Part shown: one piece after another, positions 1 through 11,000 of the stretch
Layout: every line of letters starts with the position of its first letter
Numbering within the stretch: the stretch's first letter is position 1
From: Pempheris klunzingeri
Taxonomy: Eukaryota > Chordata > Actinopteri > Acropomatiformes > Pempheridae
DNA length: 64,000 bases
Reading direction: 5' to 3'
NCBI RefSeq assembly: GCF_042242105.1
Contig: NC_092014.1
Location: forward strand, 1,686,374 to 1,750,373
Position numbers and translations under genes: made by a program
The notes under the pieces: generated by a model
Seen by the model: only the letters and a program-made list of their open reading frames with translations
Databases searched by the model: none
Told to the model about the DNA's origin: nothing

Positions 1-346
1 AATGTTTCGTACGGCGCCTTTCTGGTCATTTCGACTTTTACAATACGAACCGTATGAAGTGACTCAGGTGAGCGGCTGTGGTTGCCGTCCCCGTCCTCTT
101 GGTGTTTCGATTATTATTCTAAGGACTTTTTAAACAGTCCGTTTGGTTGTTTTCTGGTCGTATCCAGTCCTTGTTTCCTGGTTTTATTTTGTAGTAGTCT
201 TATTCTACCTCACTTCCTGCCCTTGTGTGTTTTCCCACCTTTCTGATTATCTGCACCTGTCCCTTGTTTGATTCACCTGTCCTCACTCCCCTTGTTCATA
301 TACCTCCTCCTTCATATATCCTCTGCTCTTTGTTGGTGTTTGTATT

Positions 347-352
347 TTATTC

Positions 353-385
<33 letters not shown>

Positions 386-435
386 CACTCATATCTCAAG
401 ACGGTTTCCATAAAGAGCAGCTCAGACCAAACTCT
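347..435 (+). repeat. dispersed fish retroelement tail, left part
   Basis: The text 'caatcaatctttatttata' followed by an 'aagcgcc' core and 'aaagagcag...agaccaaact' is a very common teleost repeat, probably a retroposon 3' region. It is interrupted at 436 by a piggyBac-type element. Another copy lies at 10,091-10,262. The family name is not assigned. Confidence 0.55.
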
Positions 436-764
436 TTAACCCTTTCATGCACAGAGGTCACTTCAGTGTGCAGCTCTTCAGAAGCTGTTTTCTTGTATAT
501 GCATGAGTAACATCTAAGGAGTCATGCAGTTGCTAAATTTTCCAAGTATTGATTTTATATTGGGAGGAAATTATGATTAATCACATGTCCACTGAATTGT
601 ACACCATGCATCAGGAGCTAGATTTCAACTACTGGACATGTAAAAATATCTTTATAAAATATGGGTTGAAGAAAAATAAAGTTAAAATCTTGTTTTTCAT
701 GAATAAACATGAATAAAAACACTTCCTGACTGAGGTTATCATAATTCATGCATGAAAGGGTTAA
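436..764. mobile_element. piggyBac-type MITE with TTAA target duplication
   Basis: The element body at 440-760 (321 bp) begins CCCTTTCATGCA and ends with its exact reverse complement TGCATGAAAGGG, a 12-bp perfect terminal inverted repeat. It is flanked on both sides by TTAA (436-439 and 761-764). TTAA duplication with a CCC start is diagnostic of the piggyBac superfamily. No transposase frame is present, so it is non-autonomous. It is inserted inside an older dispersed repeat. Confidence 0.85.
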
Positions 765-774
765 TGAAGAGTAA

Positions 775-1050
775 AGTAAAGTTTATTTAGTGAAGCACTT
801 TTCACAGAACAACGTCACAAAGTGCTTTACAGGAGTAAAAGAAGAGTAAAAACAGTAAATGTAATAAAATGAAGGATTCAAGAATCCCCACATGAGCAGC
901 ATCAGATATTATATCAGGCAACAGTGGCAGGAAGAACTCCCCTTTAACGGGAAGAACTCCCCTTTAACGGGAAGAACTGCCCTTCAACAGGAAGAAACCT
1001 CGAACAGAACCAGAACCACTCTCTGTTGTTGGGTGGAGGGGTAGAAAGAG
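775..1050 (+). repeat. dispersed fish repeat remnant with 20-bp tandem units
   Basis: This continues the repeat interrupted by the piggyBac element: 'agtaaagtttattta', 'aaagtgctttacag' and 'gaagaaacctcgaacagaac' are typical fish retroposon-tail phrases. Positions 931-990 hold three tandem 20-bp units beginning 'gaagaactcccctttaac', a local amplification of the motif normally present once. Confidence 0.5.
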
Positions 1051-2577
1051 AGAGAGAGGAGGGTGGTGGTGGTTTGCACAACCAAAATAACTATAACTAA
1101 TAACTATAACTAACTATATTTATGCCTCAACCTGTTTCTTGGCTTCTTACCTGCACCTGCCTGCTTTACTCTAACAAAGGTTAGTGGCGTTAAAGTCACC
1201 TTTCCCTCCGTCCCTAGCAACAAACATCCTTCATCGTCGTAGGCGACGGTCGTAGGCGTGCAGCGGTGCACCGAAAGGTTTAAGTTCACCGTCACGATCA
1301 CGACAGATTTATGTTGCAGTGAGAAGAATATTTCACGTAATCACTGTCTGAACTATCTTACAGGCTCTGCTTTATTATCTTTGGTACGTTCAGGTGTCGA
1401 GTTTCTGCCTCTTGGTCGTGACAAAGCAATTAAAGCTGCAGAGTTTGAATGGACCCTCGAGAACATGTTGGCTTTGAACGCACCCACGAAGTCTTCAGCA
1501 AATCAGGTTCTCCGTCCTGGGCGGAAAAGCGTAGGCAGCAGGTAACCTGAAGCTGGCTACCTTTTCTTTTGACTGGCTCATGCTGTGCACACCCCTGCAG
1601 GTAAACACATGACTCATACGGTCGCGTACGGCCAGATAACAGGCTCAACCTGAGACCTGTTTACCCACAGTGCACCAGGCTGCAGAGATAAACAGGCTGT
1701 TCTTCACTTTTTAAAGTCCCGTATTTGTTCCCGTCCTACTTTTACGCTGAATTAGTTCAAACAAACAGAGGTCTGGCTCACTGAAAACAGAGAAAATCTT
1801 CCAGGCTCTTTCAAAACTCTGTCTCAGTAGGTGGAACTGCACGATACTACTTTAAATCTGAGATTAATTTTAGAGGCGTCGTGAGTGCAAACAGTCGTAT
1901 GGCTTTATGAATTTAATGTAAAATTGACCTACATCATCCAAAAGTTACTTACTCATCTACTATGCTAACATGCTAATATGCTATGATCCCAATATGGCTC
2001 CCTGTTGAGCTATTGTACCTCATTTGTGCAGCACATTGGACAAATTGAGAAAAGTCTAACTTTCTCCTTCATTGTTTGGTTGTCCCTCATCAGATGGATG
2101 AAAAACTAAACGGCTTCCCAATCCTCGTAATCCTAAAGTTATAATGGATCCTCCAAGGCTGATATGATAACAACAACGTTTAGTCACATTTATTCACGTT
2201 ATGTCACTTTTTTATAATGAAAAAGCTGCAAGAAATGTTAGCTAACATAACGTCATCGAGCTAACGGGAATGAATAACCATGATAAACAACAGTGGCTAG
2301 CTAGTTCACATAGCTTCCCTCATCTATCTGACAAATATCAATATTGACCGAGACAGAAAAAATTATTTTTTTGCCAAATCAAAAGTTCGAAGTTTGACTA
2401 CAAGTCTGAGAACCTTGAAGAAACAACAGCTCAGTAGTTTGTATTGTTTCCGCTGGAGGATCCCTGCTGAAACTCTCCCCTGCTCCTCTCCAGAGGTCTT
2501 TTTTGTGGGGGTGTTTTCTATTGATCGGGCAAACTGATGCCCCCGAACCAGCCAGCAGAGCGCTGTCGATAATGTCA

Positions 2578-2607
2578 GGGGGAGGGGAGGGGAGGGGAGG
2601 GGAGGGT
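2578..2607 (+). other. G-rich tract with G-quadruplex potential
   Basis: A (GGGGA)n run supplies at least four G-tracts of three or more on the plus strand, which is the sense strand of spred2 intron 1. It can in principle form a DNA or RNA G-quadruplex. A function is not shown. Confidence 0.5.
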
Positions 2608-3923
2608 TGGTCTGGAAATGACATTGAGGAAAGGTCAGCAGGCAGCAGTGTCCCTGGTCCCCGGCAGTCCGGCCCCACCCACACAGGACAACATCGATTT
2701 TATATCAGTGCTGACCTCCATCTGAGCCGCTGGTGCCCGGTGAGTCCAGCTGAGGCGGCTCTGGTTGTTAGAACTGGTTTTAATGTTAAAAATATCCAAG
2801 TGGGCTGAGCAGTAATTCAGTATTCTCATTTATCTCAACTCGGCTGTGTTTTAGGTTTTAGGATGAATGAAATGAGTTACTGAGCTTTGGTTTTTCGGCG
2901 GTTGCCCCCACTGGTGTTCTCAACCAGGGTTTGAATCTATTTCTGACTGGTGCTGCGGTTGTAATTTACATTCCTTGTCTATTATTAGTCCTCCGCACCT
3001 GTACGGATGTGTTGTCAGACATTTACAAGTATGATCACAAACTTGTGAACAAAAAGTATATGAAAAACGATGCTGTTGATTGCAGTCAAGTTAACAGTAA
3101 AGTAAATAATCGCAGGAACTAATTGAATTTTTAGAGTTTTTCTCTCTTTTTGCATGTTGATGTACAAACCAATGATGCACACTGCATTTCTGCTCAGATA
3201 AAAATTAGGCTACAATAACATTACATCACAATGTTTTACTTTCATTATAATTGATGAAGTAATAATAAATAAAAAAGATTATATATCTGCATTTGCTCAG
3301 CAAGGGTTTTGTTTTTTTTATGATGATGTCATAAAATATGAGAAAAAAACACGATAGAAACTTCAAATATCAATAAAATAACATTCGTTACAGCCCTGAG
3401 AACTATGTTAGATATCACACAGTGATAAAACCTTTAAGAGGACGACTTCTCTCTCTGTGAAAGGCGGAGCAGAACTAGTCGGCACTGATTTGGTGTTTTG
3501 CATGTCAAACTGGACCAGTTATGAGTTGTTCTCTTTTCAGCCAAACTTTTCTTCGTTTAAACCGAATCATCCAGATGTTTTTTCGGTCTACAAACCACCA
3601 CATTCTCCTGAGTTTAGTTTAGATTTAGTTAGTTAGATCTGTGCTGCTGAGCTCCACCTTCTGTAGCTGCTGAGTTTCATGTCACTGCCGATCGGCGTCC
3701 AACCGGCAACGTGACGTGGCTAATGGGAGATGGATTTCCTTTAGGGTCGACTCGGCTGTCGGCCACGCGCCTGCAGATCGACTCCACCACCCCACCGCTC
3801 ACGTTTCACACATCCGCTGGCTCTAAAACAATAAAAACAATAAAAACATGATGGTCACCGCTGCTGCTGTTTCGGTCGACCTGGTGAGAGTAGAGCAAGC
3901 GATTTTCTACGCTGATGATGATC

Positions 3924-3926
<3 letters not shown>

Positions 3927-3964
<38 letters not shown>
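3927..3964. repeat. (GT)n microsatellite
   Basis: Pure dinucleotide run of about 19 units. A shorter GT stretch follows at about 4,106-4,131. Confidence 0.95.
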
Positions 3965-3970
<6 letters not shown>

Positions 3971-4404
3971 TGATTGACAACACTAGTGTTCCTGTGGGAG
4001 CAGTATGTGTAGTTATGTACTGTGTGAGTATGTTTGTCTTTCATGATGATGGAACAAACAGACCACCAGAGGCTATTATCTACAGCTCTGGTCAGCCCCC
4101 ACAGATGTGTGTGTGTATGTGTGTGTGTGTGTCATGCCTGTTTGTTTGTGCATGCACACACATTTAAGTGCTCTAAGCAGCCGCTTCATTACTGTGTCCT
4201 CTGAGGACGCAGCTGTTTGAGGGCAGGGATGTCCAGCTATGTGCAGCCTGCAGGAAGCAAGGAGCCTCTATTACTACTCAGTATGTTTAGTTCTCGGTTC
4301 CCAAAAGGTCCCTGCTCTGAGGGTAGTGCTCTGTAGTACTGTGGGGATTACTGTGTTCGCTGGTCATACACAAACTTCGGGCTGCTCCGTGGTGTTCGGT
4401 TGAG

Positions 4405-4850
4405 TTGATTTCAAACATTCTTTACTCAAGTCGAAGTGAAAAAGTCCAGGCTGTGAAATGTACTCGACGTGGATCTGCTCTGTCGGCCATGTTGGCTGCT
4501 TCACTTTCACCTGCTAGTTGTCGCTGCAAAGACGCCACATCTGTCTTTCTTCCCCCTCTCCCCTCGCTCTCGTCTGTTTCGTCTGTGGTGCGTGATGGCT
4601 TCATCACAGCATCGTCTTTTCCACGTCTCATTGTCCGATTCATTCAGGCTGGAACCGGTTCTGAAAGTGTGAACGGACACGAGATGAGCGTTTTTAAAAA
4701 ATGGCATTAAAACTGAAGCCTTAGAAGAAATTACAGATATTTGTTGTTAAAGTAGAAAGCTGTCAGGAAATAAAAGTTCAAGTAAAGTGCAGACGCATAG
4801 AAGTGAAGTACTTGTACCTGGTTACTTCCCTCCTCTGGTTGCTACTGAAA
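4405..4850. repeat. probable dispersed 'tactcaagt' repeat
   Basis: Degenerate phrases such as 'ctttactcaagt', 'aaagtccaggctg', 'aaataaaagttcaagtaaag' and 'gaagtacttgtacctggttactt' match a very common short-TIR fish repeat built from tac/aagta words. Related text occurs at 37,370-37,800. The borders are approximate. Confidence 0.4.
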
Positions 4851-6169
4851 CCTGTCGAGTTCATCATGTAGGATATAAGACCTGTGTGTGTGTGTGTATG
4901 ACTCAGGTGTGATTAAGTCGGTCTTATCGCAGCGTGTTTGAACCAGCACTGAGCTCAGAGCTGCTTTATCTCTGTGATCCTGTTTCAGCCCACATCCAAA
5001 CGCTGCCTCTGCTCTCATCTGGACTGAATCATGAATCAGTCTGACTTCCCTTTATTCACAGGCTCAGTCTCCTGCGTCCTTATTTCTTATTTTAATGTGT
5101 TTGCAGCATGAAGGGTCCCTCTGGATGAGCTGTTATTACTGACCTCCTCACTCTGTGATCATGGATGCACAGAAACTCACTGGAACAGTTTTGATCCAGA
5201 TGCAGGATCTGTGATTCTTCTTTTCTATGATTTCCCTGACAGATTTATCAGTGGATTTATTATTGAGTCTAAAGAGTAAAGGCCTTTACACACCTGACAC
5301 AGCACACCAGATTCATTTACAAGTCAATATTACTTTTTCATTGTGTATCCAGTCCGTGCTTCCAAATCAGCGGTGGAATTTCACTGAGCGATATTGCTGC
5401 TTTTATTTGATTGTAAATTTTAAAAAAAATCTGGCATGTTTCTCAGTAAACTGGAATTAATGAAAAACAAATTCTGAATGTAGGAACATGAACTCAGTCT
5501 CTCTCTTCAGCTCACCGGGTATAAAAGTGCCCCTAGATCCCCTAGAGCAGAGGGGACCAGCATCTTGGGCCTGTCGAGCTGGCTAACTTCCTGTTAGCCC
5601 TCTGCTAACTTCCTGTTATAATATGAATATAATTATTGAATTGAGCAGCTCTTCTAGACTTTCCAAGTGCGAATGAACAGGATGGATCAAATTCTTATGG
5701 TAAATGCTGATTTACAGACAGGGAAAAAAAGTCTTTCAGGGCCCAGTAGCGTCACTTGATGGACGCCATTGTTGTAATTACACGGTTTGGCCACTTTGTA
5801 AAATTGACGCACTTCCTGAGGGATCGGTCACCACGTTTTGACGTCTTCAACTGGCAGTTGCACGACGTGATCGCACGAAAAGATGAAGTCTGAATTTTCA
5901 AACAGGATCGTGCCTCCCGCTGCCACTTCAGGGTCGCTCGCAGGAGTTCGGTTATCAGAGGGTGAACACATCACCACGGCTGCTCCCTCAGCTCAAACAT
6001 GTCCTGCAAAAAAACACAGTTTGGTATTATATCCTGTGAAAATAGCAGCTTCTGTTATTTAATAGTGAAATGACTGCCCTATAAATGATAATGCACAACT
6101 GAGCAGTTTGTTTTGCAGTAATGAGCTCCTTGCTGTACATTATCCAGGCTTCCTATTTAAAAAATGTAT

Positions 6170-6370
6170 AATTTGACAAAATATTGGCTTAAAGGGCTTT
6201 AGGGCGGGGCTACCTGCTCACTGACCAATCAGAGGAGGCCCTTGTCACTTCTGGCTCCAAAAAAAACAAGATGGCGACGTCTGTAAAGCCAATCTCGAGG
6301 CTTCAAAACGACAGTGTGCAAACCATCGGGTGACGCCATGGTGGCTGCGTCCACTTCTTGTATCTAATCT
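6170..6370. repeat. dispersed fish repeat fragment
   Basis: The block 'aagatggcgacgtctgtaaa', 'tcgaggcttcaaaacgacag' and 'gtggctgcgtccacttcttg' matches from memory a repeat found thousands of times in teleost genomes, usually ending near 'acagtctatgg'. The ends are not resolved and the class is uncertain. Confidence 0.45.
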
Positions 6371-7218
6371 ACCGTTAAATTCTGTCCTGTTGAGTCCCAC
6401 AACTTTATATCCATTAAACTCATAACTCAACACATAATAATGACATGTAGTTTTGCACATGGTCTTCACGCTGGTGTCCGTTGGGTCATTTGCCGGAAAG
6501 AACTGGTTCATAACTTGAAAGGTAGTTTTCTTCTGCGTGGTGCTTTTCTGATCTGAGACTGTTGGCAAACGGGCCGACTTCCTGTTCGGTGTGAGGAATC
6601 GTGTGTGATGTGAAAACAACAGGTTCAGTGGACAGAAGTGTTACAGAACGTTGACAGTCGGACCTCCTTCGACTAGTAAAGGAGCTCCTTTCACTGGATC
6701 CGTCAGGGTTTGTTGCAGACAAAAGATGATCTGATAAACAGACTTTGTGGAAATGCTCAGTTTGCATCTGTGAGTCACTTCTGATGGAGTCATCCTCACA
6801 CCTGCACACCTATGGACCTTTGACCTTTTCTTCACGAGCCTGAAAGCACTGAGACACCTGCTACACACACACACACACACACCTTCCACAGTTTTGAAGA
6901 CCCTTGTTGACATAATGCATTCCCAAGCCCCGCCCCCCAACCTTAAACCTTAACCTGAGTCTAACTTTAACCTTAAAACCGACTTTGAAATCGCAAAAAC
7001 AAAGACTACAAAAACTGGAGTTGCCCTTTTGGAATTTTAAGGCCTGTAGATGCAGAGTTGACCGACCAACTAACCAGCGTCACCTGTCACCTGAGAACCG
7101 ACTGCAGGCCTGTGAGATGCTGTTTACATTCACTTTACATCACCAGTCATTTTGTAAGTGAAGGTGTCACTTTGTGCAAATGGAGGATCTCTCATTTTGG
7201 AACCGAACTCCAGTATAT

Positions 7219-7290
7219 AGTCCCTCCTCTGTGTGTGTGTGTGTGTGTGTCACTGCACGCTGCCGGCAAATGCAGTGATGACTCATGCTA

Positions 7291-7332
<42 letters not shown>

Positions 7333-7574
7333 CAAGCACCATCTGTTTGACAGGCAGGCTGAATCACACGGTGGAGGGAAGCAGTGTGTGTGTGTGTGTG
7401 TGTGTCTCCTGCATCTCTCTGGTGCCGTTAGGATGTGGCGTCGGCGTCGGCGCAGCTCGACAACCTGTCGTCAACGCAGGCCGCCGTGACACTGTTACCG
7501 TGGAAACAGGATGTACGAGGGATGTCGGAGTACAAAAGGCGAGACGGAGCGAGAGAGAGAGAGAGAGAGAGAGA
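7219..7574. repeat. microsatellite cluster (GT, CA, GT, GA)
   Basis: Four short simple repeats occur close together: (GT)n about 7,219-7,250, (CA)n about 7,291-7,330, (GT)n about 7,385-7,406 and (GA)n about 7,551-7,574. Opposing GT and CA runs could pair. They create Cys-Val and His-Thr reading frames that are not genes. Confidence 0.9.
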
Positions 7575-7891
7575 TTTTTATTTCTTTTCACTTTTAATCC
7601 CAACCTTCATTCTTCCTTTGCTTTCGTATTTTGCCTCCACGCCGTCGGCCTCCCGCTCGATGAGGCCGCCTGGCTGCGGACGCTGGTGGTGTCATCAGAG
7701 CTACGAGTTCTGATTGGACGCTGGCGAGCAGTAATGCCCCCCTCACGAGCTTCCTCCCAACTATTATTGTCTGTCTTGACCTCTTTGTGTGTTTGAACCC
7801 TTCTGTAATGTGTCTGGTGTTTAAGTTTGCTCCTTCAGAGTTTTGAAAGGATCCAAATGCTAACCGGCGCTCTCCCTCTGGTGCGTTGCAG

Positions 7892-8066
7892 TGACAGCTA
7901 CATTGTGCGCGTCAAAGCGGTGGTGATGACCAGAGACGACTCGAGCGGCGGCTGGTTGGCGCAGGACGGCTGTCTGAGCAGAGTGGGCGTGTGCAGGCTG
8001 CTGGCGACCGAACTGCTGGGACGCAACACCTTCCTCATCCACGGGGAACGCCTCAAGGACAAGCAG
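7892..8066 (+). CDS. spred2: spred2 exon: N-terminal half of EVH1
   Basis: Acceptor 'cgttgcag' precedes 7892 and donor 'gtcggt' follows 8066. The exon starts with the last base of a split codon, then encodes [20 protein letters not shown] and continues to [18 protein letters not shown] and FLIHGER are conserved EVH1 strand segments. '[11 protein letters not shown]' is more divergent from the human sequence I recall, in a surface loop. Confidence 0.93.
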
Positions 8067-11000
8067 GTCGGTCCGGCGGCATTTCGCACGAGCGAAGCAG
8101 CCTTACGGGAAGCCGAGCGGTTCAAAAACATGTGACTTCAAACACGCCGACGACATGTTAACACGTCAAGAACGGAAAGATTTGTCACACACAGTTAATA
8201 GCGAGGGGGCGTGATTTTCAAATTTTCTAAATATTCGATGAATTTTTAAAGATGGAGTAGTTTACACGACTATCGTATTTTCCTCTGTTTTTACTGGCAC
8301 CCGGTCGATTGATCCGGGGCTCTGAGATGAAGCCAGGTCTGTGTGAAGATGTGGTCTCTGATCTTTCAGTCCCATTTCATCCAGCAACCGTCCGCTTTAA
8401 TCCAAGCGTGTACATCTGCCATGTTCAGCAATAAAATTAGACGATAATAAAAACCTTTCTCCTTTAAGTAAAATTATGGCGGGTATAAAACCACGTGACA
8501 GCTTTGTTTTTCCAAGCAACTCTTTCCTAAAATACGGTCAGGACAGGTTCATATAATCCAGGACAGGATCAGATTAGATGTTAAAGTGTCTGAAACTCAC
8601 CTTTTAATAACAAAAACAGTTTAAAATCAGCTGCTTGTGTCTCAGGTGTTCATCAGACAGACCGCCATTTTGGAAATTGGTCACTGGGTCACATGACTGA
8701 ACCAGGAAGTTCAGTATCTGTCACTGAGGGACTTCTGGAGTTAAACTCAAGGATAAAAGCTGTAAAGGGACATTTCCAGGATATTTGAAGGGTGTGTGAC
8801 ACATGTGTTATTATGGTTTAAGGGAGTTACGTCCTAGTTAGCGACAACGGTGGCGTTTGTTTGTGTGTGTTTGTTCGAATAATCGTCAAATAGTTCACAG
8901 TGAGTATCGAATAGCATCGTGCTGGTGACATCATTCGCAATCAGGGTCTGTGCACTTGTGATTGGAGATCCCACCCACAGGCTGTCAATCATGACGTTTC
9001 ACTCCCTTTTCATAGCATCATACAACTAATTAAAACCAAAACTGACCAGACAAAAGATGAGAACTAGCTAAAATAACAGAAACAGAAATGTATTTAGATT
9101 TAGGAGTTTTAATTCCACCTTTTGGGAGCCGTCGTGTCGCCCATCTTTTCTCAGAGGGCTCCTTTTTCTGTCTCATCTCGCTTGTCCGATGTGATTTCTC
9201 TCTTCCCAGGTGATTCTGGAGTGTTTCTTAAAGAAGGATCTGGTTTACACGAAGGCCACGCCGACGTTCCACCACTGGAAGGTGGACAACAAAAAGTGCG
9301 GTCTGACCTTCCAGAGTCCGTCCGACGCCCGAGCCTTCGACCGCGGGGTGAGGAAGGCCCTGGAGCACCTGACAGAAGGTACGGCTCGGAAACCTCAACT
9401 GTAGGTGAAAGGTCACGGCTCCTAAAGGGTTTACGGAAACCAGCGCGAATGAAAAAGGGCGAACAACAAACTACAGAATAACTTAATTTGGTCCATAAGT
9501 ATCATCGGAAACACTGTCAGTACAGGTACCGTCACCTTGACTGTGATATCGGATCCTGAATGACACTTCTTTCAACCATTAGCCCCATTTTTCCACTGCA
9601 GGAACTGAAATCACCGAAATTACCCTCAACCCCAAACTCTCCCTGGAAAAGTACATTGCTGTGTGCTGCAGGAGGCTGATTGATCGAACACACTTGCAGC
9701 ATTCCTCACTTCCGTGTTTAAGCCGGCGTGGCTGCAAACTGGTTTATTTCACTTCTACAAGCTTCACTTTGTTTGAGTTTTGATCGTTTGGAAAATGGAG
9801 CAAAAGAACAGAAGCAGACGGACGATGAGGTCCAGGCTCTTTAGAGCAGGACGACGAGTCTGTGGAGGAATAAATAAATGTAGGACACACGCCGAAACAG
9901 ATTCATGAGAAGCTGAAGAAACTTAAGCAAGATTATAAGAAGCTGAAGGAGCAGAACAGTCGCTCCCCCATACGTCATCAGCCTGGTTAGAATAAATGGA
10001 AACACAAAACACAGATTACCAGGAATTCTTTTACCAGGTAAAAAAGTTCCTGGTAATAAAAGTTCCTGGAGATGTTGGTGGAAAAGGGACTAATCAATCT
10101 TTATTTATATAGCACCGCTTCATAACTAGTGTTATCTTTCCATAAAGAGCAGGTCTGGACCAAACTCTTAAATTAAGAGAGAGGCCCAATGATTCAGGAG
10201 TTCAAGGACGAGAAAGCGTCAGATGTTCTATTAAACTCCCCTTTAACAGGAAGAAACCTTACGTACAATTTTTCAATACAGATTTTATTAAATCCATTCT
10301 AACAAAAAGAAAGTTGCATTACTCATTACTGCACTTCTCAAATCTTTACTTTCATTTTTCAGCCGCTTGGAAATTTCAAAATATATAAAAGTACAGTGTG
10401 CTTCAGCTTCAGCTTCCTGTTAGACCTCTGACTCGGTGTTGTGTCCGTGGCAAAGCAGTTTTACTACATTAAAAACAATTTACCGCAACTTGTTGTTTGT
10501 TAACGTAACATCAATAAATGTAAATGTAGATTTGGTACCAAATGACGGTGTTTTTTGACACGCTCCAGCAGGTTGGGTGGTGTCAGGCTAAGTTGTTACC
10601 GTTATCTGAACCGGAAAATAAAACGGTCCAGAGGTCTCACTTCCTGTCGTTCTGCTCTCCAGGGTCGACCACGTCCTCGTCAACGCTGCAGAACGAGGCG
10701 GAGCTCGGCGACGATGACGTCTTCACGGTGAGGAACTCACAACACGACAGTCTTGATCTCCGCGTGCTGTTTTAATGATCACTCAGTGCATCGAAATTCA
10801 CTTTGGAGCATCGAGGGGCTGCTTTTGTTGTTTTGTGTTGCTTTTATTTGCTGCATTGCAACAACAGACTGTGTGTGTGTGAGTGAGAGTTTATCTGAAC
10901 CATCTTGTTCTTGATAAATGAGATGGATCTCAGTGTCGTGTGTTAATTGCAAAGTTGGAGTCAGGTCCAGGTTAGCTTAGCTTAGCTTAGCTTAGCAAGA

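Larger units (their letters stand above)
1..7891 (+). other. presumed spred2 intron 1 (no coding exon found)
   Basis: No open reading frame here resembles a known protein, and I could not find the short first coding exon that encodes the acidic N-terminus of SPRED2. It probably lies upstream of the window. The first recognised exon starts at 7892 with an intron phase that requires an upstream coding exon, so this stretch is most simply intron 1. It contains a piggyBac MITE, fragments of dispersed fish repeats, a G-rich tract and several microsatellites, listed separately. About 1,050-2,570, 2,610-3,900 and 4,850-6,150 look like ordinary unique intronic sequence with nothing I can name. Confidence 0.5.
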
